From Desarmillaria ectypa (lineage: Eukaryota; Basidiomycota; Agaricomycetes; Agaricales; Physalacriaceae), in NCBI GenBank assembly GCA_030407005.1, contig JAUDYN010000005.1, forward strand, positions 2,790,001 to 2,854,000: a DNA stretch of 64,000 nt, read 5' to 3'. Positions 36,084 through 47,292 of this stretch are shown here, piece by piece (positions within the stretch are counted from its first letter, which is position 1; each line of letters begins with the position of its first letter). The notes under the pieces are model-generated. The model saw only the letters and a list, made by a program, of their open reading frames with translations. It searched no databases and was not told the origin of the DNA. The translations under genes were made by a program, and so were the position numbers.

Positions 36084-38475
36084 ATGGGCGATGAAGAAAC
36101 CCAAATGCAATTTCTATCGTCCATGATGGGCAGCGACTTCAGCACCGAAGTCGCGCGTCGCGTTCTACGAAAACACAATGGCAGTGCAGATAAGGCTGCC
36201 GAAGCGCTCCTCGCAGGCGACAACGGTGAGGACGACGCCGTGGTCTCTATCCGCACTGCGGGGACCACCCAGTCCAACGTTATTGACCTCACAGGTGATG
36301 ACTCTGAGGAAACGAGCCGCGCCATTCGAATGTCTCTGAATGAGGAGGACGAGACGCCACCGCCAAAGTTTGGCCCGAGCAATCGTGCGCCAGATCCAGC
36401 ATGGCAAGTCGTACCATCGAATGTGAGGATTATTTTCTGGCAGCAGTAATGGTTGATGATGAGTATATGCACAGGTATCTACATCTAACGATGCCCAGAT
36501 GGAACAGGCCATTCAAAACAGCTTGGAGGACTTTGCAGTGGAAGATGACGACCATCCGTCTGTTGTGCTGGCTGTACGAGAAGGTGGAAGGTATGTGCGT
36601 GCATGCATCCAGCCTTCCTAGATGTCCATCGCCCCACAGGCCCGTGGCTATTCGACCAGAAATATCGAATCTTGCGTATGCTGCTTTGGTCAGTTCGCTA
36701 ACATCTGCATAAAGTTAGACTTATGGGGAGCTTCAGATTATACAAGCGCTGTATTCTGTACCCCAAATACGAAGAAGAGTATCTGAAGTCAACCTTGACG
36801 CGCCGATACTGCAAGAGTACCCTGTTGGTAGGAAATTCCTCTGCTCTAGCTGCATACAGCTGAAACTGTGGTGCAGAAAGGGAAGCATTGAGGTTACTCC
36901 AGGATATGTTCGTGCACCAGGATCTTGCGCAGCTATCTATCATTCTAGATCAAGAAGTCTTACGAGCCTTCCGGGCACAGCCAGTTCATGATCCTCAGAG
37001 CATCTGCGAATTATCGCTAGGTATGTCCGTTGTTTCTGCGCAATGCATCTGCTGACTCTATTATCAAAGCATTCTACGGCAAAGTCATGAGTGTTCTAAC
37101 GCGCTATTTGAGAGCGGAGGATCCAGAGTAGGCTTCAGCTTCTTATCGCAAGTATTCTGAGGCGTATCCACCCACAGAGGAGTCCCTTTGGGTGCCTTGC
37201 AGTCCGGGATGGTGTATATTATCGACGGCAAACGCCACAACCAAACCCCGCATGACAAGAACGAAATCCTAATCCCCGTATTCGTAGATTATGGGTGGAA
37301 CGACGTGCATGCGGACCTTGTACAGCGTCTGTCCATGACTCTGACGCATGAACTCAACTCGATCCAGTTCAAGTACAATGTGATCGTCGAACCGGCTCCG
37401 GACGTGGTGGCGTTCGTTCTTAGAAACCAAGGGAAGTGCTTATCCCCTCCAGCGCTAACATTTCCCAAGACGATATACATGGACCAGTTTTTGAACGAGA
37501 GCACCGAGTTTGCGCACCAGAAGCGGCAAGAGGTACGGGATATGCAAGAGGCTGTCAATAAGTTGCGGCACAGAAAACAGGCACTGACGCGATTTAATGT
37601 ATGTGTGGCTGACGTTCATTTTACTATAATTATGGCTGAAAATGAGGCTCTTGGACCTGAAGAACAAAGATACCCTGAAGGATCTAAGAACGACGTTGTA
37701 CTATTACGAAGAGGTGGCGCAGGCGAAAGATGACGATCCTGAACGACGTGGTCAAATTGACGCAATGACTAGCAAACTGCGAAATTCGATTGGTGCGATT
37801 GAGAAGGAACTTGAAGGTTCGTCAGTCGAACGAATTTAAGCTGTCCAAGTTGACTCATGAGCATGCTTATAGTCATCGATATGGAGAGCACGAGGCTGCT
37901 GGAGGAGTCACAGCGCGTGCTTGACTGTCCAGAACTCAAGAACCACCCTGTAATTTCTTCTTCCTTGGAGCTAACGGAATTTCGTCTGAATTCTATCTAG
38001 TACGATCTCCGCGCCGTTCTGATGCATGACGGACTGCCGGGGAGGAAGCATGTCTATTTATACGTGCAAGACGCCGGGGGGATTTGGTGGAAAACGGTGG
38101 ACACTGTCGTGACTGAGGTGAAGCGATATCTCACCATTTAGTTTCCCCATATTGATGGTTGTCAGGTACCGGAAGAGGATGTATTACGGGATAGCACAGG
38201 GATGTTGCTCGGCGCTGGACCTTACATGCTGCTCTACAGCCGCAGTTTATCCAAGGAGGAACTCGAGGCGCCGGTGCAGTGGCCGAAGGAGAGCACGGTG
38301 CGTGTGTTTATTCTGCGAAGCAAAATCTGATTGTAAATTCGTTCTGTCATAGGAGATGACAGAGAGGAATAACAAGACTTTTTTGGACTCTTTGCCACCT
38401 GAGATTGCGGCCAAGGCCCGACCGAGGACGGAGAGTAGGATTGACCATGAGGATCCGATGGATACGACTGCGTAG
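36084..38475 (+). CDS. USP25/28-like deubiquitinase homologue, catalytic Cys replaced (pseudo-USP)
   Basis: About 650 residues from some nine exons. A UBA-like start (MGDEETQMQFLSSMMGSDFS, ADKAAEALLAGDNG) is followed by two UIM-like helices, EETSRAIRMSLNEED and MEQAIQNSLEDF. The USP core begins RPVAIRPEISNLAYAALIIQ and ALYSVPQIRRRV. This aligns with the Cys box of USPs, but the position of the nucleophile (NTCY in active enzymes) reads NLAY. A coiled-coil insert lies around QKRQEVRDMQEAVNKLRHRK. The His box is retained: YDLRAVLMHDGLPGRKHVYL, then GGIWWKTVDTVVTEVPEEDV. It ends PMDTTA. The protein may bind ubiquitin chains without cleaving them. Its architecture follows USP25/28, but I see no second gene copy. 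Confidence 0.75.
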
Positions 38476-38886
38476 ATGAGGCATTTATGTCACTTATGCA
38501 AACTGAACAGCGCCCTTGGTTGACTAGTCGTATATTACACGCCACAGCTCGTTGACCAGGAACTTTTTGCAAAGGAAAAACTCAATCCGTTGCGATGGAT
38601 TTACCCTGGATACTGTGACAATATGGTTGCGTGACAATATGGCTGTGTGATGATCAGCTGAAAAGGCTCAATCGATCCATCTTGGCAAGATGAATTGTGA
38701 GTTACCAAATGGGGGGAGGAGTTGAAAGAAGAACACTGCGCTAATTTTTTTTCCATTATCTCTTTCTTCCTTACGCCCACCTTGGTGTCCGCTTACCGTC
38801 CTTTTCTACTTTGTCCCTCGCGGACTAGGCACATTCCTTTATATAAAAAGCTGTATTTCTTGACGACAACATTGCTCAACCCCCCC
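38476..38886. other. Promoter region of the AA9 gene
   Basis: The intergenic region has a consensus TATA box at 38840-38848 and pyrimidine-rich sequence between it and the ATG at 38887. No gene seen. Confidence 0.5.
38840..38848 (+). promoter_or_regulatory. TATA box of the AA9 gene
   Basis: TATATAAAA, 38 bases before the ATG at 38887. Confidence 0.55.
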
Positions 38887-40396
38887 ATGTCTTCCTTCAA
38901 CAAGCTTTCTCTCTTCGCCGCCGTTGCCACTGCTCTTTTACCAGCGGTGCACGCCCACGGCCAGGTCAAGGGTGTCTTGGCTGACGGGGTGTACAAATCG
39001 GGACCCAATGTGCGTGTTGGCCACACCGCCAAACGACCTGTTCGACTGAGGCTTTTTCATTTTGTAGATCTACTACGCCGCCGACTCGAAGAACGCCGGC
39101 ACCCCTGTCCGTGTACAATATGAGGCATCAGGAACTGCATTTAACGTGCCTTCGCAATGGAGTGACAATTCGTATGAAGCGCTCATTGGGATGATCGTGT
39201 TTGAGCTAATTTTACCTTTGTTAGGGCCATGTCTTGTGAAGGTGGCTCTGGCGCTCCCGTCTCCGTCGATATCACTGCTGGCAGTGTTCTTCGTATCTAC
39301 TGGGCAGGTGCCACTAACGACCTGCTCGGCAAGCCCGGTGTAGGCGACACTGGAGGAACCGACTCTAACAACTACCCTTGGGTCCATGCGTGAGTTCCAA
39401 GTTATTTGAGATTATCTTCAGCGCGCTTATTTTGCGGTAGCATGGGTCCAATCGCTGATTACATTACGTCTTGCAACGGAGACTGCAGCAATTTCGACAT
39501 GTCCACTGCCGGCTGGTCCTTACTCGACAAGATGGGGATCGATTACAGCCAAACCATTTCTGACGGTCTTAGGTCGACGATGACCAACAAACCGGAGAAG
39601 TACTATCCGACTAGCGGAACTGGGCTGTGGGCTATGGCCAAGCTTGGTATGTCAAACTGTTTGACGTTTTAATGTCTGATGGCACTGACCAATGAATCAG
39701 TGCAACAGGGTTCCTGGTGGGAGACTACGATCCCCGCTGAGCTCAAAGCCGGACAGTACATTGTAAGGAACGAGGTGAGGCAGTGAATTATATGATATTA
39801 AGAATAACTGCTGATTGTCGACGATAGATGACGGCGGTGCACAATCCTCTCAGCTCCAGCGGTAACCGTCCTGGGCCGCAGATGTACATTGCCTGTGTGC
39901 AAGTGAATGTTAAACAAGGTGGCTCCAAGACCCTACCCGCCGGCACCCAAGCTGGATCGTAAGTCGTTTGCAATCCATTGCCTGTTGTCGATACTAACGA
40001 GGTCGTAGGCTATACTCCCCCAACGGTGACTTTGCCAACTTCAACGTCTACGCCGGCGACACGTGGAAAGACCCTTTCCCGGATGTTTTGAGCTTTGCCT
40101 CGTCCTCCTCGTCATTTGCAAGCGGCTCTTCCGACTCTTCGTCTTCCGAGGCTCCCTCCTCTACCTCTTCTGAGGCTTCATCTTCTTCCTCGGAAGCTCC
40201 CGCTCAGACCTCCACCTCGTCCTCTGATGATACTAATAACGCCCCATCCACGACACTGACATCTACTGCCTCTGCAGAGACTACCACAAGCAGCGGCAAC
40301 TCCTCCACTGGGTCCTGCCGCCAGCGCCGAAGCATCAAGAAGCGCCCGGAGTCTCACAAGAACATGAAGAGGCAGCCTTTCCCCCATACTCACTAG
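38887..40396 (+). CDS. AA9-type lytic polysaccharide monooxygenase, secreted
   Basis: A 23-residue signal peptide (MSSFNKLSLFAAVATALLPA, VHA) leads to His24, the expected N-terminal copper-brace His of the mature enzyme (HGQVKGVLADG). The second copper His is in NNYPWVHAMGPIADYI. The AA9 core continues SWWETTIPAELKAGQYIVRN, EMTAVHNP and GPQMYIACVQVNVKQGG, with the axial Tyr probably in QMYIACV. The C-terminus is a long Ser/Thr linker from about 40090, ending with a basic tail (CRQRRSIKKRPESHKNMKRQ) and no carbohydrate-binding module. Six or seven exons. AA9 enzymes cleave cellulose or xyloglucan oxidatively with H2O2 or O2 outside the cell, so the fungus probably degrades plant cell wall. Confidence 0.88.
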
Positions 40397-41328
40397 ATTT
40401 CTTTTATTGCGATGACAGGTACCCACTATTATAAGAGTGTGGTCTGGTGCATCTTTGATACCTCATTTTGTTACTACCTTGTTCGCTGTGCGACAAGCCA
40501 TCATTTATAGCATCTTTTTTGTTGTGTCCTCTCAATTGTTGAAATATCATGCGCATATACCTCTCCTTTGAATATATTTTTTGTGCTACAAGCCTACCTC
40601 AGAATTGTAAATTATTTCCGTGGGACGTCATTGTTCCCGACGCTTTTTCTTCAGGGGTAACTATTGCCGTGTCGCTCCACGGTTTCCAGGGGCGGTTAAT
40701 GCACGGTTCCGAGATAGTGCTGCGCGTCTCTGGATGACGAACCTTTCGGTCTTTCAAGAACACCCGAATATCGTTCTCGAGCTCGAAGCTAGGTCTCCTG
40801 CTCATATTTGGGCATGGTCAAATTGAGGAGCCAGGGATGACCGAATTACATACAGTTCACACAGTTTTAGCCAATGAGAAAGCCTCAGAAACCACTCTCA
40901 GTTCTCTCCTTGCCGGATGCTGAGAATCTTACCAAGTTTACTTGACGTGCCAATACATCGTCGTGACAATTATTGGCAGAGAAGAATGGGGGTTGCGACT
41001 GAGTACGGCTTATCACCGACACTATCTCAACAGCATGGCTTCTCTACAAGCGATATCTTCGTCTAATCAGGTGCATATCTTCCTTGCTGTACTCACCTCT
41101 GGTGACCAGCCTCGAGGTCGCGAGTGGAGGAAGAGCGTAGGGTCGGCTCCGAGGCTGAGCACTAAGCACTGATAAATCATGATAGTATGAATACGCGAGC
41201 TTCTGATTCCATCGGTATTCTTAGGTCGGTGCGCATGCCAAGCAAGGACAGAGAAATGTAACGATTTCCCCCGGCCTTGCTTCACCGTAGCTTGACGTAT
41301 ACCATTTTTCGTGATCGCCGCAAGTTCA

Positions 41329-41540
41329 CTCCCACACAACCCGGTGAGTTCAAGATTCTAGTCTCTGGAATGGAATGATTCATGCTACAAATGACTGATT
41401 TCGGGGGTGAGGATGCGAATTAGGCTCTCAATCCATGCTAGATTCGCGCAGTCACCATGAGGGCTTTCAGTCTCCCACACATCCCAGTGAGTTCAGATTC
41501 TAGTGTATACCGGCAGATCCGGAACGGAGTGATTCATACT
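41329..41540 (+). repeat. Partial tandem repeat, unit about 143 bp
   Basis: CTCCCACACA-CCC-GTGAGTTC-AGATTCTAGT occurs at 41329-41362 and again at 41472-41504. Both are followed by GGAA-GGA-TGATTCAT-CTA. The unit also contains the 75-bp segment that recurs at 42004. Confidence 0.65.
41395..41469 (+). repeat. 75-bp direct repeat, copy 1
   Basis: It pairs with 42004-42078 at 70 of 75 positions by eye. All five differences are transitions (G/A or C/T). Confidence 0.8.
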
Positions 41541-42003
41541 AATATGGACCGTGAGAGCACTCACATCTTGCGAGCGCAGCAAAATTATTCACGCAGTATG
41601 ACTACAGAATTTTTTGGAAGAACTTGTACTGAGACTCGGGATATTCTCGAGAAAAATCGACTAAACGTTCCTGCAAGGACAACCCACCTAGATTCTTTAC
41701 CCTTGTAAAGTCCAGCGACTCCACCAACATGATACCAGACGCGCGCCAGCAAGGAAACAGAGAAACGATAACATACTCATTTCCACCCGTTGAAAGGCGA
41801 GATAAGCATTCTTTATACGCATAAAAACAACATATTCAAGTTCCAGAGCAATATAGCAAGAAATGAAAGAGATACGGCGCGACGAATCCGCGAGGATGAC
41901 GCGAAGAAATGATGTTATTGAGGAACGTAAAGTTTGCAGTGATTTGGCACACCGCACCGGACTGGGATCTCACAATTCTACTCACTGCGCTCACAACAAA
42001 TGC

Positions 42004-42078
42004 CTGATTTCGGGGGTGAGGATGCAAACTAGGCTCTCAATCCATACTAGATTTGCGCAGTCACCACGAGGGCTTTCA
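42004..42078 (+). repeat. 75-bp direct repeat, copy 2
   Basis: Second copy of the segment at 41395-41469, starting CTGATTTCGGGGGTGAGG. The copies are 609 bases apart. Confidence 0.8.
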
Positions 42079-42919
42079 AGATTCAAGCATACTGACCGCT
42101 TCTTCCGTCCTGAATATTATTTTTTCCTTCCTACACCACGAACAGCAGCGGTCCACTCGGGTGGTCCTTGTTAACATGTGATGACTCAATGTCTAGTCGC
42201 AGGGACCAAGAACAGTACGTACACTGCCAGCTTAACTTCAAACGCTCGTATCCGACTCCGAGTCTCTGCCTGTCAGCTAATTCTGTAGCAACCATGTCAC
42301 CAACGGCTTCATCGAGCAATTACTACGTGCCACGTTTTTTTTTTGGCTTTTCGTTGTTATGACAGCAGTTGTTGACCGTCCGGTTATTGTGCCTGATGAG
42401 AGAGTATCTCGGAGATGCCGGTGCGTTTTGTAGTACTTATGTTTGCATTCAAGATCTCGACACGGGTTTCAAGGTTTTCCTCATCCAGAACTTGAATTTG
42501 ATCCCCCACGTACACAAGAGACCTTTATCCATTAGCCTTATGCTTATGCTCCTACTATCTGGACATGGCGTACGACTACAAGATGGTCGAATAAAGGAAA
42601 GAGAAGATCTTCGTGACGGTAATATGGTCTCTTCCTCCTCCACTATCTTATTGGAACGACAAGTCATATTTCCAAAAGACTTTTCATTGTTCATTTCCTA
42701 CATTATGTTTTAATGGACATCCTGCTTGCTGGAATAAGTAGATGGGAGCATAGAGTTTCCGTAAATGCCCAAAATTGAGGGGTACGAGGACTGTCGCTTT
42801 AGTTAATATGGGTGTAAATTGGGTACCGTTAAGGTGTGATACTACGTAGCATCTCGGGGCTGGGACCAATTGAATTTGTATGCCGATCTTGAAGTCAACG
42901 TCCCGTCTCGCGCGAGCAG

Positions 42920-43002
42920 CCGACCTTAGCTCAGCTGGAACAGCGTCAGACTGTAATGGTTACCAACATCTTAATGTCGTGTATTCGACCCACATAGGTG
43001 GG
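42920..43002 (+). tRNA. Degenerate tRNA-Tyr(GTA)-like sequence, probable pseudogene
   Basis: CCGACCTTAGCTCAGCTGG matches fungal tRNA-Tyr starts, and the anticodon GTA falls at 42953-42955 in CTGTAA. An 11-base stretch (42957-42967) sits where tRNA-Tyr introns lie. The T-loop region is TTCGACC and the 3' strand AGGTGGG. Each arm carries one mismatch: acceptor 6/7, D-stem 3/4, anticodon stem 4/5, T-stem 4/5. A T-rich run follows at about 43020. The uniform damage suggests a decayed copy, not a working gene. Confidence 0.55.
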
Positions 43003-43967
43003 AAATATTTGCTCAAAATTGCCTTTTTATTTTTCCCTCTGAGAACCCATCGATCATCCAGCGTTGCTGTTTACCTCTCACCCCCTCGCGGTAACATTGC
43101 CAAATGCATTCTTGAACTGCCGCTATAGTGAACTTGGGAATGCTACTTGGCCATCTGTCCTTGATCGTCTCAGCGGAGTCACCTGGACGAGAGAATTGCG
43201 AATTACGATTGCGTGATCCAGCGCTTCGAACTCATCTGCAAAATGATGCATGTCGAGAGATAAGGATGTAGGGTACACCTCGGTGCGACTTATTCCCATC
43301 ATCTTCACTGGGGTACTTCCTCAGAACCGGTAGTCAAGTCGAACCTAGCGCTGGTGCTGATGTGGAGGAAGAGCGTCGAGGTTAATAGCTTCCAAAGCCG
43401 ACCACTGGGGTTCTGATTCCACCGGGATTTGTAAATCGGCGCTAAGTTGTAGTAGACTTATCTTCATGCAACAGAGTGGTACATATTCTCATAAAAAATT
43501 CTTTTCCTTCAAGATTTTAGTAGAATGACGAATATGGACCGAGCATCCGAAGGCTTCCGTCTCAAGTTTAGGGCAGGCTGCATATTAGACTGCGACTACC
43601 AACAACAACTTGCTCAGGAACTAGGCGCTTAAAGTCTACCTAGAACTCAACTGATACATGCTGTTTCCTGATGTAACATGTTGGCTACAATGTGTTGAAA
43701 GCGCCTATCATTGAAGCTGTATATACTTCGACTTGGGGGCACGAAGCCTGAGGTTTTACTATCTTGGCGATGACATTGATGAAATGGGATCGAAAGGTAC
43801 GTCCTTGGGCCTCGAGTCTGTTCAACAACCAATAAATTTAATCTTAGTCGCAATTCAGCATAATGGCACCAGTCCTTGGGACTTTTGTTTATTAATGCCG
43901 GTGACTCGATGAGCGCGACAATCAGATTCCTCTGATACATCGCGGACCAGCACGTCTACTAGTGTCC

Positions 43968-43975
43968 TATATAAG
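43968..43975 (+). promoter_or_regulatory. TATA-like box before AAA ATPase copy 1
   Basis: TATATAAG, 38 bases before the ATG chosen at 44013; this spacing favours 44013 over the in-frame ATG at 43980. Confidence 0.4.
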
Positions 43976-44012
43976 CCCTATGTTACCCCGGTCATTTCTT
44001 CACCTTTCCCCC

Positions 44013-47000
44013 ATGTCTTTCCCTGACAGATCAGCCATGCATATGGGCCCATACCCCGATTATTCATCATCATCTGAGTCTCCGCCTTTCACTCCGTTTT
44101 TACAGTCCACTGCAGTGTACCCCCAGACTGCGAGTGCGATGATGAATGGGATCCCTATCGCACCGAAGGAGTCCGGGCAGGAGAAAATTGCGAGGGAGAA
44201 GAATCCGATATCAGACAAGAGCAAGACCGAAATTGCGGGCGGTCGTTATCTTAAGCGCTTCCAGATCTGGGACCTTGAAGAGTCCGGATATGTCCCCTAT
44301 GACCCGAGCGCGAACGCATCCTCTCCTGCTCACAGGGAGGAAGACAGGACCAATTATTTCTACATCGACACGCGGTATCAAAATGAACGATATATGCCGA
44401 ACGTTCTTTCTATTGACTCCATTTAATTGTTGTGCAGCTGAACCGAAGGTCTGGGTGACAAATTTCAGCAAGCCATTGCTTGCTTTCATGCGGTGCGTCT
44501 CTCACTCGATCATCTGTCACCTAGATGATCTATCTCAATGCTTGTATACAGAGTTACTGTTGGAGATGACTTTTTCTGCAAGGAACCTGAGGTCCTTGTT
44601 ACGTCCTTTTTTCCAAAGTTGCCTTCAATGAGAAAGAGGCTGGCGACCGCGCAGTCTTTCGTTTTGTCAGACAAGATGCATACTCTTGAGGAATGTCTTC
44701 AGATCATGAAGTCCGTAGGGCTGAATGACGTAGAAGAGGAAAACTGTATGTAAATCGTCACTTCGCCAATTCTGATTCTCATCACGCAAGATAGCAACCC
44801 CGAAATCCGATATGATCCAACAAGTCAAGGAATTGGTAGAGCATGTCGAGGTTCTCATGACATATCTCGAGGAACAGTTCAAGCCAATGTATGCGTGATA
44901 CCAGACTTCACTCTACTGGCTGATGGTATGAAGTAGTGCTGATCGTGTGGCGTTAGCTAGTAGCTACGGCCATGCTGAGTCTGATCTGTAGGTTGTTTCC
45001 CGATGCGGGGAGAGCAAACTCATGTATACTACGATCAGACTTCAATACTTCTTCGAACCTGGTCAGGAAATGATCACTACTGACAAGTTCCAAAAGCCGG
45101 TGAGCACATTCGGGTCAGACCGTGTTTGCATAATACTGACAGAATCGTTCCAAGATTGCTGTAATAATTGAGAAGACTTCCTATGACTATGAGCACTAGT
45201 ACGTCAATGCTTTAGATTGGTTTTTTGCGCTATTTCCAAATTAATTTAGTCCTGATCCGGGTCGATTCTTCTACGTTGTGGGCCATGGATTATTACGGGA
45301 TGGCTCCTGCTATTCTCGATACCACGTACGACGTAAAGTGAAGGAGTACAAGGTTCGCAGACATCAGACGATTATCAAATGCTGGAATTGATTTTCGACA
45401 TAGGGTACCAGGGAAATATCCTCTCTCCCTTGGACCAAATTAAATCCCGATGTCCAGGCAAAACTCAAAGGTCAGCGGATCTCGCTTCCATGTACTAGGC
45501 TAACTGTATACAACTTCAGCTCGCGGCAAGCTATATACCGCACACTCGGGTGTGCACTACAAAGTTTGTAAGTGATATTTTGAGAGTTCATGCTAGTACT
45601 CTAGCTGACATGACACCCAGATCAAACTGTAAATGTGATTTCCTCAGAAACGTGTTATCGTCGATCGGATGGCGTACGATAATCAGATGGGCTACACCCG
45701 CAATCCGTTAAGTGGACAGCCCATGTTTTGTACGTACGCTTATACTATTGCTCTAGTGATCAACCCATACCTGAACTTGAAGAGGAGCGTCTTCATCTCC
45801 TTCCTTCGGAAGTGTGAGAGACTTTGGTGTCTCGTAGTTTCTTGACTGACATTGTCTACTAGTCACGGCTTCAATCTTGTAACCAAAGAGTGGACCAGCT
45901 TCTTCGTCGAGGAATTAAGGGAAGTCATATTTGACGAGCACGCATGGGACCATCTCGTCCTGGATGAAGATGTCAAGGTTCGCATATGTTGTGTTATCCA
46001 AGTAGCATAGCCTGATCGATGATCCTTCAGGCATTGATTAAAGGCCTTGTCGAGGTGACCAAGAACAAGAACACCTCCAGAAAGATGATCAACGATGTCA
46101 TCTCCGGGAAGGGTGGTGGGCTAGTAAGTTATGAAAGAAATGGTCGGCAGATGATATTGAAAAATGTACCTAGATTTTTGTCCTCCACGGCCCCCCAGGA
46201 ACAGTTGGGGGTCAAAAGTGTTGGCGACGCTTCTCGACGTACTAACAGCAGCTACCAGGAAAGACCCTCACTGCTGAGTCCGTGGCAGAGCTACTTCGTA
46301 GACCGCTTTATATGGTTGGCTCATCGGAGCTCTCTGCTTGTCCTCCCGAGCTGGTGGTTAACCTTCGATCCACTCTCAGTGTAAGCATCGGCTTTCTCAG
46401 GCAATCCCAACACTTATGGTCGGAATTTTCAGTTAGCAACAGCTTGGGACGCAGTGTTGTTGATTGACGAAGCGGATGTGAGGGACAGCTATAGAGCCTT
46501 GACGCCAGTCTTCTGACCATTGAACTATGATAGGTTTTCCTAGAGCAGCGTAGTCTGCACGAGGTGCGTCAACTCATTAGTCGGCATTCCTCAGTTGTAA
46601 CTTTCTATCAGCTTGAGAGAAATACCCTTGTCTCAGCGGCGCTAAGAGTTTTAGAGTACCACCGCGGTGTTCTTTTCCGCTTGACGTTGCTGGTAGACGT
46701 GCCATCTGGCAGAAGTTCTTTAGCCTCGCTGACTGTACCGTGTCTGTGGAGGATCTGGAGAGCCTGGCGGTGAAGCCGTTCAATGGTGAGCAATGATACA
46801 TTCCCCTTCTATAGTCAGAGCAGAATGCTCAGCCGATCATAGGTCGCACTATCAAGAACATGGTGAGCATCTGTCCGCCGCCCTTGGCCTGCGGTTAACT
46901 CATAATTATCTGAATCAAGGTCCGAACGGCGCAGGCGTTGGTTCTTTCAACGTGAGCTTCCCTACATATCAGTTTTCTCCAACAACTGACTTCTTTGCAG

Positions 47001-47088
47001 AGACAAGCCGTTTGGCATCGAGCATATCCAGGTGGTCTCGAGAGCTCAGGAAAGGTTCCTGGATGAATTTTCGCGTTTGGAGCGGTGA
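44013..47088 (+). pseudogene. AAA ATPase with DUF7025, internally deleted copy
   Basis: A gene of more than fifteen short exons. The N-terminal part has RYLKRFQIWDLEESGYVPYD and EPEVLVTSFFPKLPSMRKRL. The DUF7025-like region has LQYFFEPGQEM, GRFFYVVGHGLLRDG and YTAHSGVHYKVY, then VIVDRMAYDNQMGYTRNP. The AAA module follows: DVISGKGGG, Walker A GPPGTGKTLTAESVAELLRR (split by an intron), and Walker B in LATAWDAVLLIDEAD. After RVLEYHRGVLF the sequence jumps, in another frame, to LDVAGRRAIWQKFFSLAD. The sensor-1 TTNR and arginine-finger SRF present in the tandem copy are absent. The C-terminus (GRTIKN, VRTAQALVLS, GIEHIQVVSRAQERFLDEF) is intact to TGA 47086-47088. As read it cannot hydrolyse ATP normally. 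Confidence 0.72.
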
Positions 47089-47292
47089 TTGTGTTGCTAG
47101 ACCATATACTGTCTGTTTTCGATCAATTTGATACTGAGTACTCTCCTTTGCTCTTCGATGGCCAGCAAATATAGATGCACGTGGAAAATCCCCGAATCCG
47201 GAAACAATGGAAGAAAAAAAAACACTTGGGTGGCAAATAGGGGTGACCTTTACACAGTAGTTCAACTTCCGCCTCAGGCTTTTGCCCTCGCC

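Larger units (their letters stand above)
40397..44012. other. Gene-poor region with decayed repeats
   Basis: No protein-coding gene was recognised over 3.6 kb. It contains diverged direct repeats (41329-41540, 42004-42078), a second repeated block (41111-41225 resembling 43357-43445) and a degenerate tRNA-Tyr-like sequence at 42920-43002. The last few hundred bases form the upstream region of the AAA ATPase gene. Confidence 0.45.

Noticed and set aside
47128..47292. In-frame extension upstream of the intact AAA ATPase start
   Set aside because: The extra residues are low in family character and overlap the intergenic gap right after copy 1; the ATG at 47293 begins the acidic N-terminus.
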